Positions 21,960-33,490 of a stretch of 64,000 bases of DNA are shown in pieces. This DNA comes from Tolypeutes matacus (Eukaryota > Chordata > Mammalia > Cingulata > Chlamyphoridae), in contig JAKSZT010054308.1 in the NCBI GenBank assembly GCA_026826555.1, positions 674,199 to 738,198 of the forward strand, given 5' to 3'. The notes beneath the pieces are model-generated. The model saw nothing but the letters and a program-made list of their open reading frames with translations, was not told the DNA's origin and made no database searches. The translations under genes were made by a program, and so were the position numbers. Numbering within the stretch: the first letter of the stretch is position 1; each line of letters begins with the position of its first letter.

Positions 21960-23910
21960 ATTGAATTGAACATTGGTGTGCAAATATTTGTTTGAGTCCC
22001 ACTTTCAATTCCTTTGGTTGTATAATTAGAAGTGGTATTGCTGGATAATATGGTAATTATATACTTAACTTTCTGAGAAACCACCAAAAATCTTTTCCAC
22101 AATAGCTACACCATTTTACATTCCAACCAATAATGAATGAGTGTTCCCATTTCTCCACATTCTCTCCAACACTTGTTATTTTCCATTTTTTAGTAGTAGC
22201 CAGTCTAGTGGGTGTGAAATGGAATCTCATTATGCCTTTGATTTCCATTTCTCTAATGGCTAGTTGTGTAGAGCATCTTTTATGTGCTTTGGGCCATTTG
22301 TATATCTTCTTTGGAGAAATATCTACTAAAGTCTTTTTGCCCATTTTTAATTAGGTTGTTTGTCTTTTAGCTGTTGAGTTGTAGGATTTCTTTATATATT
22401 CTGGATATTAAACCCTTATCAGATATGCGGTTTACAAATAGTTCTCCCATCATATAGATTGTTGCTTTAGTTTTGTGATAAAGACCTTTGATGCATGAAG
22501 TTTTCAGTTTTGATGAAGTCCAATTTATCTAATTTTTCTTTTGTTGTTTGTGCTTTGGGTGTAAAGTCTAAGAGACCATTAGTTGACATATGTCCTGAAG
22601 ATGCTTCTGTATGTTTCCTTCTACAGGTTTTATAGTTTGTGTTCTTATATTCAGGTATTTGATCCATTTTGAGTTAATTTTTTAATATTATGTGAAGTAG
22701 AGTTCCATTTCCGTTCTTTGCATATATCCATATCCAATTTTCCCAAAATCATTTGTTTAAGAGACTACTGTTTCCCCATTGAGTGGACTTGGCACCCTTG
22801 TCAAAAATTAATTAGCCATAGACATGATGGTTTATTTCTAAACTCTCAATTTGAGTCTATTGTTCCATTTATCAATCCTTGCGCCAGTATCATGTTATTT
22901 TAAATACTGTAACTGTTTTCAAAGTGGGAATTGTGAGTCCTCCAACTTCATTCTTCTTTTTCAAAATGGCTTTGGCTATTCAAGGCCCATTACCCTTCCA
23001 TATACATTTGATGATTGACTTTTCCATTTCTGTAAAGAAGGCTATTGGAATTTTGATTGAGATTTCATGAATCTGTAAATTGTTTTGGATAGAACTGATG
23101 TCTTCACAATATTTAGTCTTCCAATCCATTTCCTTAAGTGACAGGAGCTAGCAAAAGCAAACAAACCAACACAGAAAACATCTTTCACAATATTTGTAAA
23201 TTGGCTGTTTTGGCTGCAGTTCTTTAGAGCTAGCTCTGCTATCAAGAAGATCAGTCTGAGGCAAATGTGAAGTGAGGCGTCCTCTCTGTCTTATCTGAGC
23301 CTGCATGGAGCCTGCTTCTTGCTCTAGACTTGTGCTTTCTCATAGCCTTAGGAATCCCCATGTTTACAGAAATTTGTATGCCCCCTCTACTCCTTGTGAA
23401 ATAGACTTTCTCTCCCTCCAGGGTGCCTATTATATGACTTAAAACAGGTAATCATTTTCTCCAGGCCATTTTGACTTAATTGTTTCTTATACTGCTTTAG
23501 CAGTCTGCAATCTGCTTCTGCCTGCTAGACAAGTTCTGGGAGGGTGAGCCCAAGATAAGTTTCCTGGCTCAATCTTTCAGACTTCCACCTGATTGATCAA
23601 TACCAACATACAGTCATCACTGTATGTGCATAGAGGTTACTCTGCCCCCTCTGGAACAGGGCTAAGGACCTACAATGGGAGTGCAGGCTGGTTCCACACC
23701 ACACTGGGGAGGGTGTGGGGAGACTACCATAAGCTTCACCTACCATTTTTAAAGCTACATTTTCTTAATTCTGCATTCATCCAGTTATTGCAACCCTTGA
23801 ACTGTTTTCCAGAGTTTTGAGAAAGATAGTTTTGCCAGTTTTTGCTTGTTGTTCAAAAATTCTCTGAGGAATGGAACCCTGAAGTATCTTACACTGCCAT
23901 CTTGGTCAAC
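21960..23910 (-). mobile_element. L1, minus strand: ORF2 end joined to 5' UTR
   Basis: 21960-23125 is antisense ORF2 C-terminal text: GGTATTGCTGGATAATATGG, TCTCCACATTCTCTCCAACA, CTTTGGCTATTCAAGGCCC. 23130-23910 looks like an L1 5' UTR on the minus strand, since it ends ACACTGCCATCTTGGTC, the complement of an AAGATGGC start. The ORF1 and most ORF2 sequence between them is missing, so this is either an internal deletion or two neighbouring fragments. Confidence 0.7.
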
Positions 23911-24099
23911 CAGAATGCGCATTTGTTAGTCTTTTTAAAATGCCTGTAATTGAATGTGGTAAACAACCGGAGAGGGTGAGTGCTTCATTACTAACTGATG
24001 AATGTTCCATTTCTTTCTTCCAGCAATGCAAGGCTTAATTAAAATATCATATCTTCAATTCTAAGCCTGCCAACCCATTTCCATCTGACACTGGGTATT

Positions 24100-24255
24100 C
24101 TATTGTATTAAATTCCTACAATAACCATTGAGGTTGGTTACTATTACCCCAATTTTATAGAAGGGTGAGATGATCTATTAATTAGTCAAAGATCCCCTAG
24201 CTAAGTAAGTGAAGGAAGTGGGATTTCAATTTAGGCTAGATGTTCTGGAAGCTAA
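24100..24255 (-). repeat. MIR fragment
   Basis: Minus-oriented MIR: ACAATAACCATTGAGG, CCCCAATTTTATAGAAGGGTGAG, AAGTAAGTGAAGGAAGTGGG. Confidence 0.7.
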
Positions 24256-24775
24256 AAATTCAATATAGACTGCCTCTCAAAAAGAAATCTGTAATGGTTT
24301 CTGTTGCCATAAAACATAAGGAAAAAACAGGAAATGGTCACAGATTGCCAGAAACTAAGGAATCACAACAACTAAATGCAATGTGAGATCCTGGACTGGA
24401 TCTTTGAACAGAAAGTGGACATTAGTAGAAAAACTGGAGAAACCTGAGTATACTTGAATAAAGCCTGCACCAATGTTCATTTCTTACTTTTGATAAATGT
24501 GCCTTGCTCATGAAAGCCATTAACATTAGGGAAAGCAGAGTCAAGGATATACAAATAAGCGAATATTCTCGCTGTCCTGATTTGGTGATAATCAGGGTAG
24601 GCTAAACATTCGCTATATTAGAAACCATGTATGTGTCCCCAGACCTAGTTTTTCTCCCTAGGTCTGGTTTTTGGAATGCTGGTGATAAACTAAGCCTGAT
24701 TTATTATATGACCATCCTGTATGTGAAATGACTGTCAGTCTAGGTATCTTTGGTCAACCTTAAGAGATATAGCAG

Positions 24776-25280
24776 AGGGACGGATGTGGCTCAAATGGTT
24801 GGGCATCCATCTCTCATATGGAGGGACCTGGGTTCGATCTCCAGGACTTCCCGGTAAAAATTAAAAAAAGAAAAATATAGAAGGTGCGTGGGCCACCAGG
24901 CCCCGTGCGTGGGTGCACTGCCAGGCCCTGTGCACTGGTGCACCGCCAGGCCCTGCGAGCGGGTGAGCCCCCCAGGCCCCGTGAGCGGGTGCACCACCAG
25001 GCCCCGCGAGCCATGCAGCAAGATGATGACGTAACAGGAGAGTGACACAAGGGAAAGCCAAGATGAGACACGCCGAAAAACCAGGAACTAAAGTGGCGCA
25101 GGAGGTAGGAAGCCTCTCTCCCACATCGGAGGTTCCGAGGACTGAATCCCAGTGAAGACAGGAGGAGAAGGATGAGAAGAGAGGGCAGGAAATGGACACA
25201 GAGAGGGCCAGCAAATGGACACAAAAACAGCAAAAACAGGGGGGAGGAGGTAAAAATGCATAAAAGTAAATAAATAAATC
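24776..25280 (+). mobile_element. Dimeric DAS-type SINE with internal minisatellite
   Basis: First head GGACGGATGTGGCTCAAATGG with GGTTCGATCTCC; second head AACTAAAGTGGCGCAGGAGG with a decayed B box; then CAAATGGACACAAAAAC and ATAAATAAATCC. Between the heads lies a GC-rich tandem array (24884-25012). The 205-aa open frame at 24814-25431 crosses this repeat and is not a gene. Confidence 0.85.
24884..25012 (+). repeat. Minisatellite of about 25-bp units inside a SINE
   Basis: Five units of the form CCAGGCCC-GTG-G-GGGTGCAC, for example CCAGGCCCCGTGCGTGGGTG and CCAGGCCCTGCGAGCGGGTG. The other dimer (6416-6792) lacks the array, so it expanded in this copy or its subfamily. Confidence 0.9.
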
Positions 25281-25284
25281 CTTT

Positions 25285-25520
25285 AAAAAAGTATAGGGGA
25301 GTAAGATGCCAACTATAGTTAGTAGTAATACGTTGATGATGCTCTTTCATAATTTGTAAACAAATGTTTAACAACAATGCAAAGCATTTGTGGTGGGGTG
25401 ATATGTGGGAGCCCTGTATGATGTTATGCATGTTTGTTTCGTAAGTTCACACTGTTTACTGAACACTTATAGTTTACGTATATTCATGTATGAATGATAT
25501 ACTTCAATAATTGTTTTTTA
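25285..25520 (+). mobile_element. L1 3' UTR end fragment
   Basis: Same phrases as 33330-33480: TGATGATG-TCTTTCAT-ATTTGTAA-CAAATG, GTGGTGGGGTGATAT, TGTATG-TGTTATGCATG, TTTCGTAAGTTCACAC. Confidence 0.7.
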
Positions 25521-25799
25521 AAAAGGATATACAAATACCTCTCTGCTCTCTATCATCTATTCAGTAAGTCCAGTGTTATTTCAAAATTTTTACAAATTGA
25601 AGGAAATCCAAATGCAAAAAAAAAAAGTTGCTTAGCATTACTAAAAATTCTATACATACAAACTAAAATAAAAATGAAAAGCTGTTTTACTTACCAGATT
25701 GGCAATGATTAAAAATGCTATATCCATTGTAGTACGTTGAACTCCATAAAGTCAGCACCCGGGCAAATGCGAGTGGGCAGGCACTGGGTAACGCTCTGC

Positions 25800-28710
25800 C
25801 TCATAGATGAAAAATACCTAGAGGTGAACAAAGGAGACCCTAATAAACCAAGAGGCAAAATGTCATCACAGATATTCTTCGAGCAAACTTGCCTGAAGGA
25901 GCACAAGAAGAAACACCCGGATGCTTCAGCCGACTTTTCAGAGTTTACCAAGAAGTGCTCAGAGAAGTGGAAGGAAAATTTGAAGACATGGCCGAAGCAG
26001 ACAAAGCCTGTTATGACAGAGAAATGAGAACATATATCCCTCCTAAAGGAGAAACAAAAATGTTCAAGGATCCCAATGCCCGCAAGAGGCCTCCTTTGGC
26101 CTTTTTCTTGTTTTGTTCTGAGGATCAGCCAAAAATCAAAGACAAGCATCCTGGCCTCTCCGTTGGCGATGTTGCAAAAAAGCTGGGAGAGACGTGGAAT
26201 AACACTGCTGCACGTGACAAGCAGCCTTAGGAAAAGAAGGTGCTAAGCTGAATGTGGCCCAAAAAAAAGGTGGGGGCGGACTCGTCAAGGCTGAAAAAAG
26301 CAGGAAAAAAGAAGGAAGAGGAGAAAGAGGAAGAGGAAGAAGAAGAACATGTGGTGATGATGAATAAGTTGGTTCTAGCGCAATTTTTTCTTGTCTATAA
26401 AGCATTAACCCCTCCTGTACAGAACTCACTCCTTGTAAAGAAAAAGTTAAAATGTAAGCTGTGTAATATTTGTTTTTAAACTGTACAGTGTCTTTTTTGT
26501 AGAGTTAACACACTACCCAATATGTCTTTAGATAGCCTTGTCCTGGAGGTCTTTTCAAAAGCCTTCCCTGGTACAGTCTGGAGGTTGTAAATTACCATGG
26601 AAATTTAAAGCAGGTTCTTATTGGTGCACAGCACAAATTAGTTATATATGGGGATGGTAGTTTTTTCATCTTTAGTTGTCTCTGATGCAGCTTATCTGAA
26701 ATAATTTCATTCTAATAACTGAATGCCACTATATAATTGAAAAAATTGTAATAGCTGTTTTGTTGACATTCTGAATGCTTCTAAGTAAATACAATTTTTA
26801 TTAGTATTGCTGTCCTTTCCATAGGTCTGATATTATTCTTCTTGAGCAAAAAAAGCTAGTCTTGATTTTTCCCATCTTGGATCACACTATTCATCTTTTC
26901 ATAGTTTGCTAATAAAAAGTTTTCATCTGCGCACTTGTGGAGCAGGTAATAAAATTAGATTGTGACAGCTTTAATCCATAACTGAAATTCAAAAACCGAA
27001 ATCGGTTGATATCAAACTTTGCCTAGTCTAGTAACTGCATTTACAAAGCAAAGAGTAACAAATCTCTTCACAGAATGGGATTATTAGAGTCAAACAGTCT
27101 GTAAGCCTGTCCTTGAAGGACTAATGAAAGGTAAATTCTAATCTTTGCATGAGGGCTCTCCAGTCTTTAACTCTCTTTACCATGTAATAGCAGTTATATT
27201 TGCAGTTTCCAAGTTAAAGACGGCCTTACTTTGGAATTTATGCTCCCCAGTGTAACAGAGTTAGACTCATTTATAGTTTCTCTACACATGATTCTTCTGC
27301 CCCTTTTATTTAAACATATAATTAGCACTATACTTGTTAAATATACGTTCCAGAGACTTAAATCTTTGGTCTGGTCATGTGCTCGTGGAGCCCTGAGTCT
27401 CAGCAGAGTTACAACACCTACTTTCCAGTTCATTGGACTCACCCAGGACAACTAAGAAGGAGATGATGATGGACAATGCCCATCCCAAGGAACAGAGAGT
27501 GTCTGCAACTGCAAGCCAGATAATTTCCATCCATCTGCTCCATGGGATCTAAGCCTCCTCTCAATTAGAAACAGAGTGGGCATCACCATCCCAAAATCCT
27601 CAAGACTGGGGAATGAACAATGGACTAAAGTAAACTTATTACTATTCTATTATAGACTTATTATTCTAGCAATGAAAGAACTTTTATCATTGATATAAAG
27701 ACAGTGGCCACCAGAGGTTCTGAGGGGAAGGAGAGGGAAGAATAGGTGTAACATGGGGGCATTTGGGGGACATTAAAATTGTTCTGCATGGCATTGCAAT
27801 AACGGATACAGGCCATTATACATTTTGTCATAACCTATAAAATTGTGCAGAGTAGAGTATAAACTGTAATGAAAACTATAGTGCATGGTTAGTAGCAATG
27901 CTTCAATATGTGCTCATCAATTGTAACAAATATACCACACTTATAAAGGATGTTGTTAATGTGGGAAAGTGTGGGAGGGAGAAGAGATGGGGCATATGGG
28001 AATATCCTGTATTTTCAATGTTACATTTATGTAATTTAAAGCTTCTTTAAAAATAAAAAAAAAATTTTTTTAAAGAATACTTGAGAAGGCATCCCCAAAA
28101 GCATGAGCTTAGAATGCAAGAGTGCCATATTAAATTCTGTCGACCTTAGTCCCGCCCAGGGCTCCATGAAAGTGCTGGCTGTAAATGTCTTCTCAAATTT
28201 ATCTAAATATGGACCACTTCGGAACTCGAGAGTCTCCATTATAACCAAATATTTTTAATTATTTGGGCCAGCTTTTGAAACGATGATGCCACATTTAAAG
28301 AAGGGTATATTTTCATATGTTGTGGTTTGGCCCTCTGTGGATGAAATAGATGCAAGGAAAGAAGACCCTTGAACTTTGCATCTCAGTCCCAGTTATCCAA
28401 ATTATTCAAATTCAGTTTTTCTTTCTAAAACCCAAACTCATTCATTAGGGTCATTTTTACCTACTAAGCAGCTTAAGGAACAATGTGGCGATTTTGTGGT
28501 TTTGGAGATCGTTCTCTTAGAGTGCCAGTGTGTTAAAATAACGTTCTTGTAATTTTACACTCTTTTGTGATGGAGTACGGTTTTGTTATACTATTTTGAC
28601 TTTTGGATTTTTTTCCATTTGCATTTGTTTATGTATGGTCTCGGGAGGAATACTTGATATCTGAGTCCTGGGTAATACTAATAAACTAATAATTGCAGAG
28701 GTTTTTTTTA
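25800..28710 (+). pseudogene. HMGB1P: HMGB1 processed pseudogene, split by an L1
   Basis: An intronless copy of the mRNA for HMGB1, a two-box chromatin protein with an acidic tail. The CDS equivalent is 25824-26367. The start ATG is GTG. Box A reads [23 protein letters not shown]; box B reads [25 protein letters not shown]. The YIPPKGET and NNTA signatures point to HMGB1 rather than HMGB2. Disabling changes: a deletion of about 22 bp near 25973 (frameshift), a Tyr-to-stop TAG at 26228-26230, a larger deletion near 26250 and a shortened acidic tail. The 3' UTR continues with TTGGTTCTAGCGCA and CTGTACAGTGTC, and from 28077 to an AATAAA near 28680. An L1 (27221-28069) separates the two parts. 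The far 3' UTR match rests on memory and is less certain. Confidence 0.88.
27221..28069 (+). mobile_element. 5'-truncated L1 3' UTR inserted in the HMGB1 pseudogene
   Basis: Matches the second half of the long L1 3' UTR (49745-50560): ACTTTGGAATTTATGCTCC, ATTGGACTCACCCAGGACAA, GATGATGGACAATGCCCATCC, GCATGGCATTGCAATAACGG. Flanked by TTAAAGA at 27214-27220 and 28070-28076. The DNA on both sides joins as one HMGB1 3' UTR. Confidence 0.8.
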
Positions 28711-28985
28711 AAAATGCTCACAAACACATTTTGGCTTGGGTGAGTGAATCAGGTCCTTTCATTCACTGCTGGTGGCAATTCGATTGGCATGGGTCACTCT
28801 GGGGTGATATGGAAGTTTCTGTTAAAACTGACAATCGTAACATCCTGCCACAAACAACCCACTTCTGAGCATGGTCCCAAGAGAATCCCTTGCACTTGTG
28901 CTCAAAAGTCACAGGTTGCCTTTGCAACATTGTTTCTATCATTTGAATAAAAGATAACAGTAGTTGCCCTTTTAAAAATTAAAAT
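28711..28985 (+). mobile_element. Old L1 ORF2 fragment
   Basis: TTCATTCACTGCTGGTGGCA, GGTCACTCTGGGGTGATATGG and the CCACTTCTGAGCATGGTCCC block are eroded ORF2 C-terminal text. Short open frames here are not genes. Confidence 0.55.
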
Positions 28986-29295
28986 ATAAAATCAGAAGCA
29001 TCTCACTTTAAGAAAGAAATCAGTTTTGGAAAAAGAAATATAAAATGATTACTTGTTTATTTAAAAAAAAGAACAAAACCTTTCTTTATTCAAAGTGCTT
29101 GCTCTGAATTGACCTTCTCTGTATTGATAACCAGTACTAAGTGTTTATGACTCAGTGAGCTAAAGAAAGAGCTTTATATTTTTTGAGTAATCATACTGAA
29201 GTGCAGCATTTAAGTAAAATTAAAATGTGCTATGTTATATATGTTAAAGACTTTCAGTTTTGTTTCCCATCCTTTAATGTTAAAAGATCAGGTCT

Positions 29296-29411
29296 CCCAG
29301 AGTTGGTGTAGCTCAGTGATTGAGTACTTGCTTTGTACCTTTGCAAGTACGAGGTCCCAGGTTCAATCCCCAGCAAATCCTAAAGTAAAGTAAAATAAAA
29401 TAAAATAAAGA
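29296..29411 (+). mobile_element. tRNA-Ala-like SINE monomer
   Basis: GGTGTAGCTCAGTGATTGAG (A box) and ACGAGGTCCCAGGTTCAATC (B box) match a tRNA-Ala body closely, with an insertion of about 8 bp in the anticodon arm. The 3' end is CAGCAAATCC instead of CACCTCCA, followed by an AAAGTAAAGTAAAATAAAAT tail. Not a working tRNA gene. It is closer to the parental tRNA than the DAS SINEs here and resembles rodent ID elements in design. Confidence 0.75.
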
Positions 29412-30805
29412 GATAAGTCCTCTATTATATAGTTTAAGTGCAAATCCTGCCCTCACCTTCCTGAGCCGTGTTTTATGAATTTTAAGTTCTATGAAACATG
29501 TTTTAAATTACTATGTAAAGTCATAAAACTCAGTTTGTATATGAGTTAATGGTAGTTTATAAAATATACTTATATTCAATTTAATTTATTAACCAACTAC
29601 CAGTAAACCCACTAGCTTTATTTGTTCCTTTACTCCCTTGAAGCAGGGAGACTGTTTCTTGCTATCTATTGCTTGATCTCTTTCCTACCTACCTACAACA
29701 CACACACACACACACTATAGAATATTATGGAAAAAAAAGAGAAATTATAAATGATCTAGTTATAAATGAAATACATAAAAATAGCATGTAGTGATAAAAT
29801 TAGATACTGTATATGGAACTCAAGATAATATTTGATTCTGAGAATGGAGTAGGAGAGGAAGGTGATTGAAAGTAGTCAAAGGTATTTTAGCTTTTTCTTT
29901 ACAGTTGTGTTTTTCTTTTAAATGAAACTTCATAAATATATTTTATAATTTAAAAAATCATTACATGGGATAAAACTAAGCAAATATTACAGTACATTAA
30001 TAGTTATTCACTTTGGGCAACAGAGATGTGAACAATTTTGCATGTATTTATTACTTCTATATAGTTCTTGAATTTCCCAAAAAAAAAAAAAAAAAAAAAA
30101 TTAAAGCAATAAGAGAGTACACTGAAAAAAAAAAATCTGGAAGTAAATACACCAAAATGTTAACAGTGATTACTCTGATAGATATTATTTTAATTTTATA
30201 TTTGAATTATTCTTCAGTTTCAAAAATATCTACTAAGATGAGGCATGAGATGTAATAAAAAATTTTAATTTCTCCAAAGCGACATGTAGGCTGTTAATGA
30301 TATTATTAAATTAAAATTGTTGTCCTGCTTTTCCAAACCTGGATTTCCACATCAAAAATCCAGGCCAGCTGCCTAAAGAAGATGGGCATCTGGGAAGAGG
30401 CATTTCTAATTTTAATATTGTCTTTTGAGAATATTCAACATATTTTTCTCTCTCTTTCACACATGCACACACACACACACACACACCCATCACTTCCAAC
30501 ATCCTTTTGTAGAAAAAAGTGGGGAAAGTTTCCTTCCTTTTGTATTGGCCTTGTCACTTCCATCACTGATGAGAACTCTCTTCCCCCACTATCATTCTGG
30601 ATTTAGGCAGGCAGCTTGGCTCCTTCACTTTTCTCAACTCCGCTGTGATCTATCTGACATTGCCATTCTATCAACCAGCTAATAACCATGGAACTGCTTT
30701 AGTGAGAAAAATCTTAGAAGGGAATCCAAAAATGCATGCATAGCTCTTATATACATAAGTTATGCAAGTTATTAGAGTTTGATGCATTTAAGTCTTTTAA
30801 CCTAT
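29412..30805. other. Gene-free AT-rich region with microsatellites
   Basis: Holds (CA)n at 29698-29715 and 30465-30487, an A run at 30079-30100, and eroded L1-like text near 29720-30250 (GAATATTATGGA, GATACTGTATATGGAACTC). No open frame of interest. Confidence 0.5.
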
Positions 30806-30809
30806 TTTT

Positions 30810-30989
30810 TTTTTTTTTAAGATTTTATTTATTCATTCATTTATCGCCCCCTTGCTGCTTGCGCTCGCTGGGCCAGCCAACCACGCTGTGCGGTCGGGCC
30901 CGCCCCCACCAGGAGGCCCCGGGAACCGAACCCGGGGCCTCCCACATGGTAAACGGGAGCCCTACTGATTGAGCCACAGCCGCTTCCCC
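30810..30989 (-). mobile_element. DAS-type SINE, minus strand
   Basis: Starts with the complement of the tail (TTTATTTATTCATTCATTTA) and ends CCACAGCCGCTTCCCC, the complement of the GGGAAGCGGCTGTGG head. Duplication TAACCTATTTTT at 30798-30809 and 30990-31001. Confidence 0.93.
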
Positions 30990-31002
30990 TAACCTATTTT
31001 TA

Positions 31003-31560
31003 AAAAATAAAAAAACTTCCAGATCCATAATATCTTTGTTGGTTTGCACCAAAATTTAAAATTTGGTATCAAATCTCTCATACATCCTTTTTCTTCATTC
31101 CTTCTTTCCAAGATACCTTATTTATGGAGCCCTCTATATTTTGGAGGCCCCTCTCAGTTTTTACTCATTGCTCACTAGGTGTCTTGAATATATGTCATTC
31201 TCTCTCTTCCACTAATTATTTTCCTAAATTGAATCACCTACTTCTCTGCCTTCTTGTTTCTTGAGTTTATAACTTTATTTTATTGGAGAATATCTTCATG
31301 TAATTTCCTAAGAAAGGATATGTGGGAGAAATATTTGTATTATTAAAATGTGTTTAATCAACACTACTCTTGATTGACATTTTAAATAAGAGAATCCATC
31401 TCTGAAAATAATTTTCACTCTGAATTTTAAGGTATTTGTCCATGGCTTCTAGCAGCCTATGTTGCTAATGAAATGTTTGATGCTATGTATTGCTTGGTAT
31501 ATCAGGATATATGTACATGTCTTTGTGTGCATATGCGTGTGCGTGCAATTATATATTAAG
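31003..31560. other. Gene-free region, nothing recognised
   Basis: AT-rich, stops in all frames. A TGTGCATATGCGTGTGCGTG stretch at about 31525 is a weak purine/pyrimidine alternation. No repeat family recognised. Confidence 0.4.
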
Positions 31561-31569
31561 AGATTTACT

Positions 31570-31965
31570 TAAGAAATTGGATTAGTAGATTTGGGGGGTT
31601 GGCAAGTCCGAAATCTAATGGGAAGGTTGACAGGCTGGAAATTATGTTAAGAGCTGATGTCATAGTCTTAAGTCCAAAATCCATAGGGCAGGCCAGCAGG
31701 CCAGAAACTCAGAGAAGAGTTGATGCTACAGTCTTGAGGCAGAATTTCTTTTATTCCTGGAATCTTCAGGTCTTTGCCTTTAAGATCTCTAACTTATTAA
31801 TGAGACCCACCCACTTTATTGAAGGTAATCTCCTTTACTTAATGTCAGCTGATTGCAGATGCGAGCCACATCTGTAAAATAGCTCCACAACAGCATCTAG
31901 GCCAGTGTTTGACCAATCAACCGGACACCATGACATGGCCAAGTTGGTACATGAAATTAACCTCA
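31570..31965. repeat. Old interspersed repeat, same family as 7190-7865
   Basis: AGAAATTGGATTAGTAG, GGGTTGGCAAGTCCGAAATC, AGGGCAGGCCAGCAGGCC, AATGAGACCCACCCACTTTA and GGCCAAGTTGGTACATGAAA occur in the same order as in the other copy. Here the microsatellite is absent. The short plus-strand frame at 31599-31877 is not a gene. Confidence 0.6.
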
Positions 31966-32014
31966 CTCTTAAGGAGAGAAGTTTCTTTATAAATCTGGAG
32001 TTGAACTTGAAGAT

Positions 32015-32581
32015 TATATTAGTTAGCCAAAGAGGTGCTGATACAAAATACCAGAAATCTGTTGGCATTTATAAAGGGTATTTATTTGGGGTAGAAGCTT
32101 ACAGTCACAAGGCCATAAAGCGTAAGTTACTTTCCTCACCAGAGTCTGTTATCACGTGTTGGAGCGAGGTGGCTGCCAATGGCTGCCAAGGGTTCAGGCT
32201 TCCTGGGGCTCGTTTCTCTCCAGGCTCAGCTGCGGTGCTCTCTCCACCGGGCCAGCTGTAGACTATCAGGCAAATGGCTCTGTCTCTCTTCCCAGGATTC
32301 GAGTCTCTCTGGGCTCAGTTGCTCTGCTCTCTCCCATGTGTTTACTTCCTGGGCTGCAGCTCAAAACTCCAACATCAAAACTCAAAAAACTCTACTTTGT
32401 TCTCTGCTGTGTAGTTTTCTCTGTGAGTCTCCACCCAACAAGGAGGCAGGGACTCAATGTCCTACAGACATGACCCAATCAAAGCCCGAATCATAATTTA
32501 ATCATACCCAGGTACAGACCAGTTTATAAACATAATCCAATATCTACTTTTGGAATTCATAAACAATGTCAAACTGCCACA
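32015..32581 (-). mobile_element. Solo LTR, ERVL/MaLR-like (copy 2 of 4)
   Basis: Minus-strand copy of the LTR family at 748-1407: TTAGTTAGCCAAAG at one end, CAAACTGCCACA at the other. Flanked by AAGAT (32010-32014) and AAGAC (32582-32586). The two overlapping 105-118-aa frames here are by-products of the LTR. Confidence 0.8.
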
Positions 32582-33039
32582 AAGACCCAACAAAAAGGAC
32601 CTTTAAACTCCAGGGAACAGAGGAGTCAAGAACCTCCCTGACTGGTTATGTGGGTTGGTGAGGAAGGAAAGAGAAACAAAGTAGAACATGAGGAGAAACC
32701 TACTGTATTTTTTGTTCTCTTACCTGCACAAATTGTGGTAAGAACTACGAACTATGCACCTGCTTCGTGCAAATATTTCTTTCAGATATTTTTTTATCAG
32801 GGAATTGCTTAAGGATATTCTCCAACAAAGCAATGGCATAAGCTCAATAAATAAGAAGGAATAAAAATACCAGGTTCAAGCCAGGAAAGTAATTAAGGGA
32901 AAAGAGAGAATAAGAGAGATAAGCAGGAGACCCAGAAAGCAATCAGTACAGAATGGGGAAAAAGAAAAGAAAACAGAAGGGTTGGAGACGATATCCAGAA
33001 AGACAAAGAAAAGAAAGAGCATTTGAAAGACTTCATATT

Positions 33040-33490
33040 AGCCTTTAAAATTTGGAACAAACTAATAAGGAAACAAAGGTTATAGATGGTTCTAGAATTG
33101 ACTAAGCTGATGATAGCACAACACTGTGATGAAACGGAGAGCCACTGAGTGTACACTTTATATGAATTGTACGAGGCATACACAGTGAATCCCGTGGTGG
33201 GTGATGGACTGTGGTTAACAGTACAAATATGAGAATGTTCTGTCATGATCTATAACAAATATTCAATACCGGTACATGTTGTTAACAATAGAGTGGCTTA
33301 CGGGAAAAATACACCAAATGTATGCTATGGACATAACAGTAATATTTTGATGATGTTCTTTCATCATTTGTAACAAATGTTCCACAACAATGCATGGTGT
33401 GGATGGTGGGGTGATATATGGAAATTCTGTATGTTATGCATGATTGTTTTGTAAACTCACAACTCCTCTAACAAAACTTTAAAAAATTCT
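33040..33490 (+). mobile_element. L1 3' UTR fragment
   Basis: Parallel to 1-595: GCCACTGAGTGTACACTTTA, GTGGTGGGTGATGGACTGTG, AACAATAGAGTGGCTTACGG, AATACACCAAATGTATGCTA, ending in CTCTAACAAAACTTTAAAAA. Confidence 0.8.

Noticed and set aside
24884..25012. Regular short repeats that could suggest a CRISPR-like array
   Set aside because: No spacers between units, vertebrate genome, and the array is inside a SINE.
24814..25431. 205-aa open frame on the minus strand
   Set aside because: Crosses a DAS SINE dimer, its minisatellite and an L1 tail; composition follows the repeats.
25889..26230. 113-aa HMG-box frame as a working HMGB gene
   Set aside because: Start codon lost, a 22-bp deletion, an early stop and a truncated tail; it is an intronless processed copy.
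29296..29370. Functional tRNA-Ala gene
   Set aside because: Anticodon arm carries an insertion and the acceptor end is changed; it has a SINE-like A-rich tail.
32156..32496. Overlapping 105-aa frames on the plus strand
   Set aside because: Inside a minus-strand solo LTR; the paralogous LTRs have similar chance frames.
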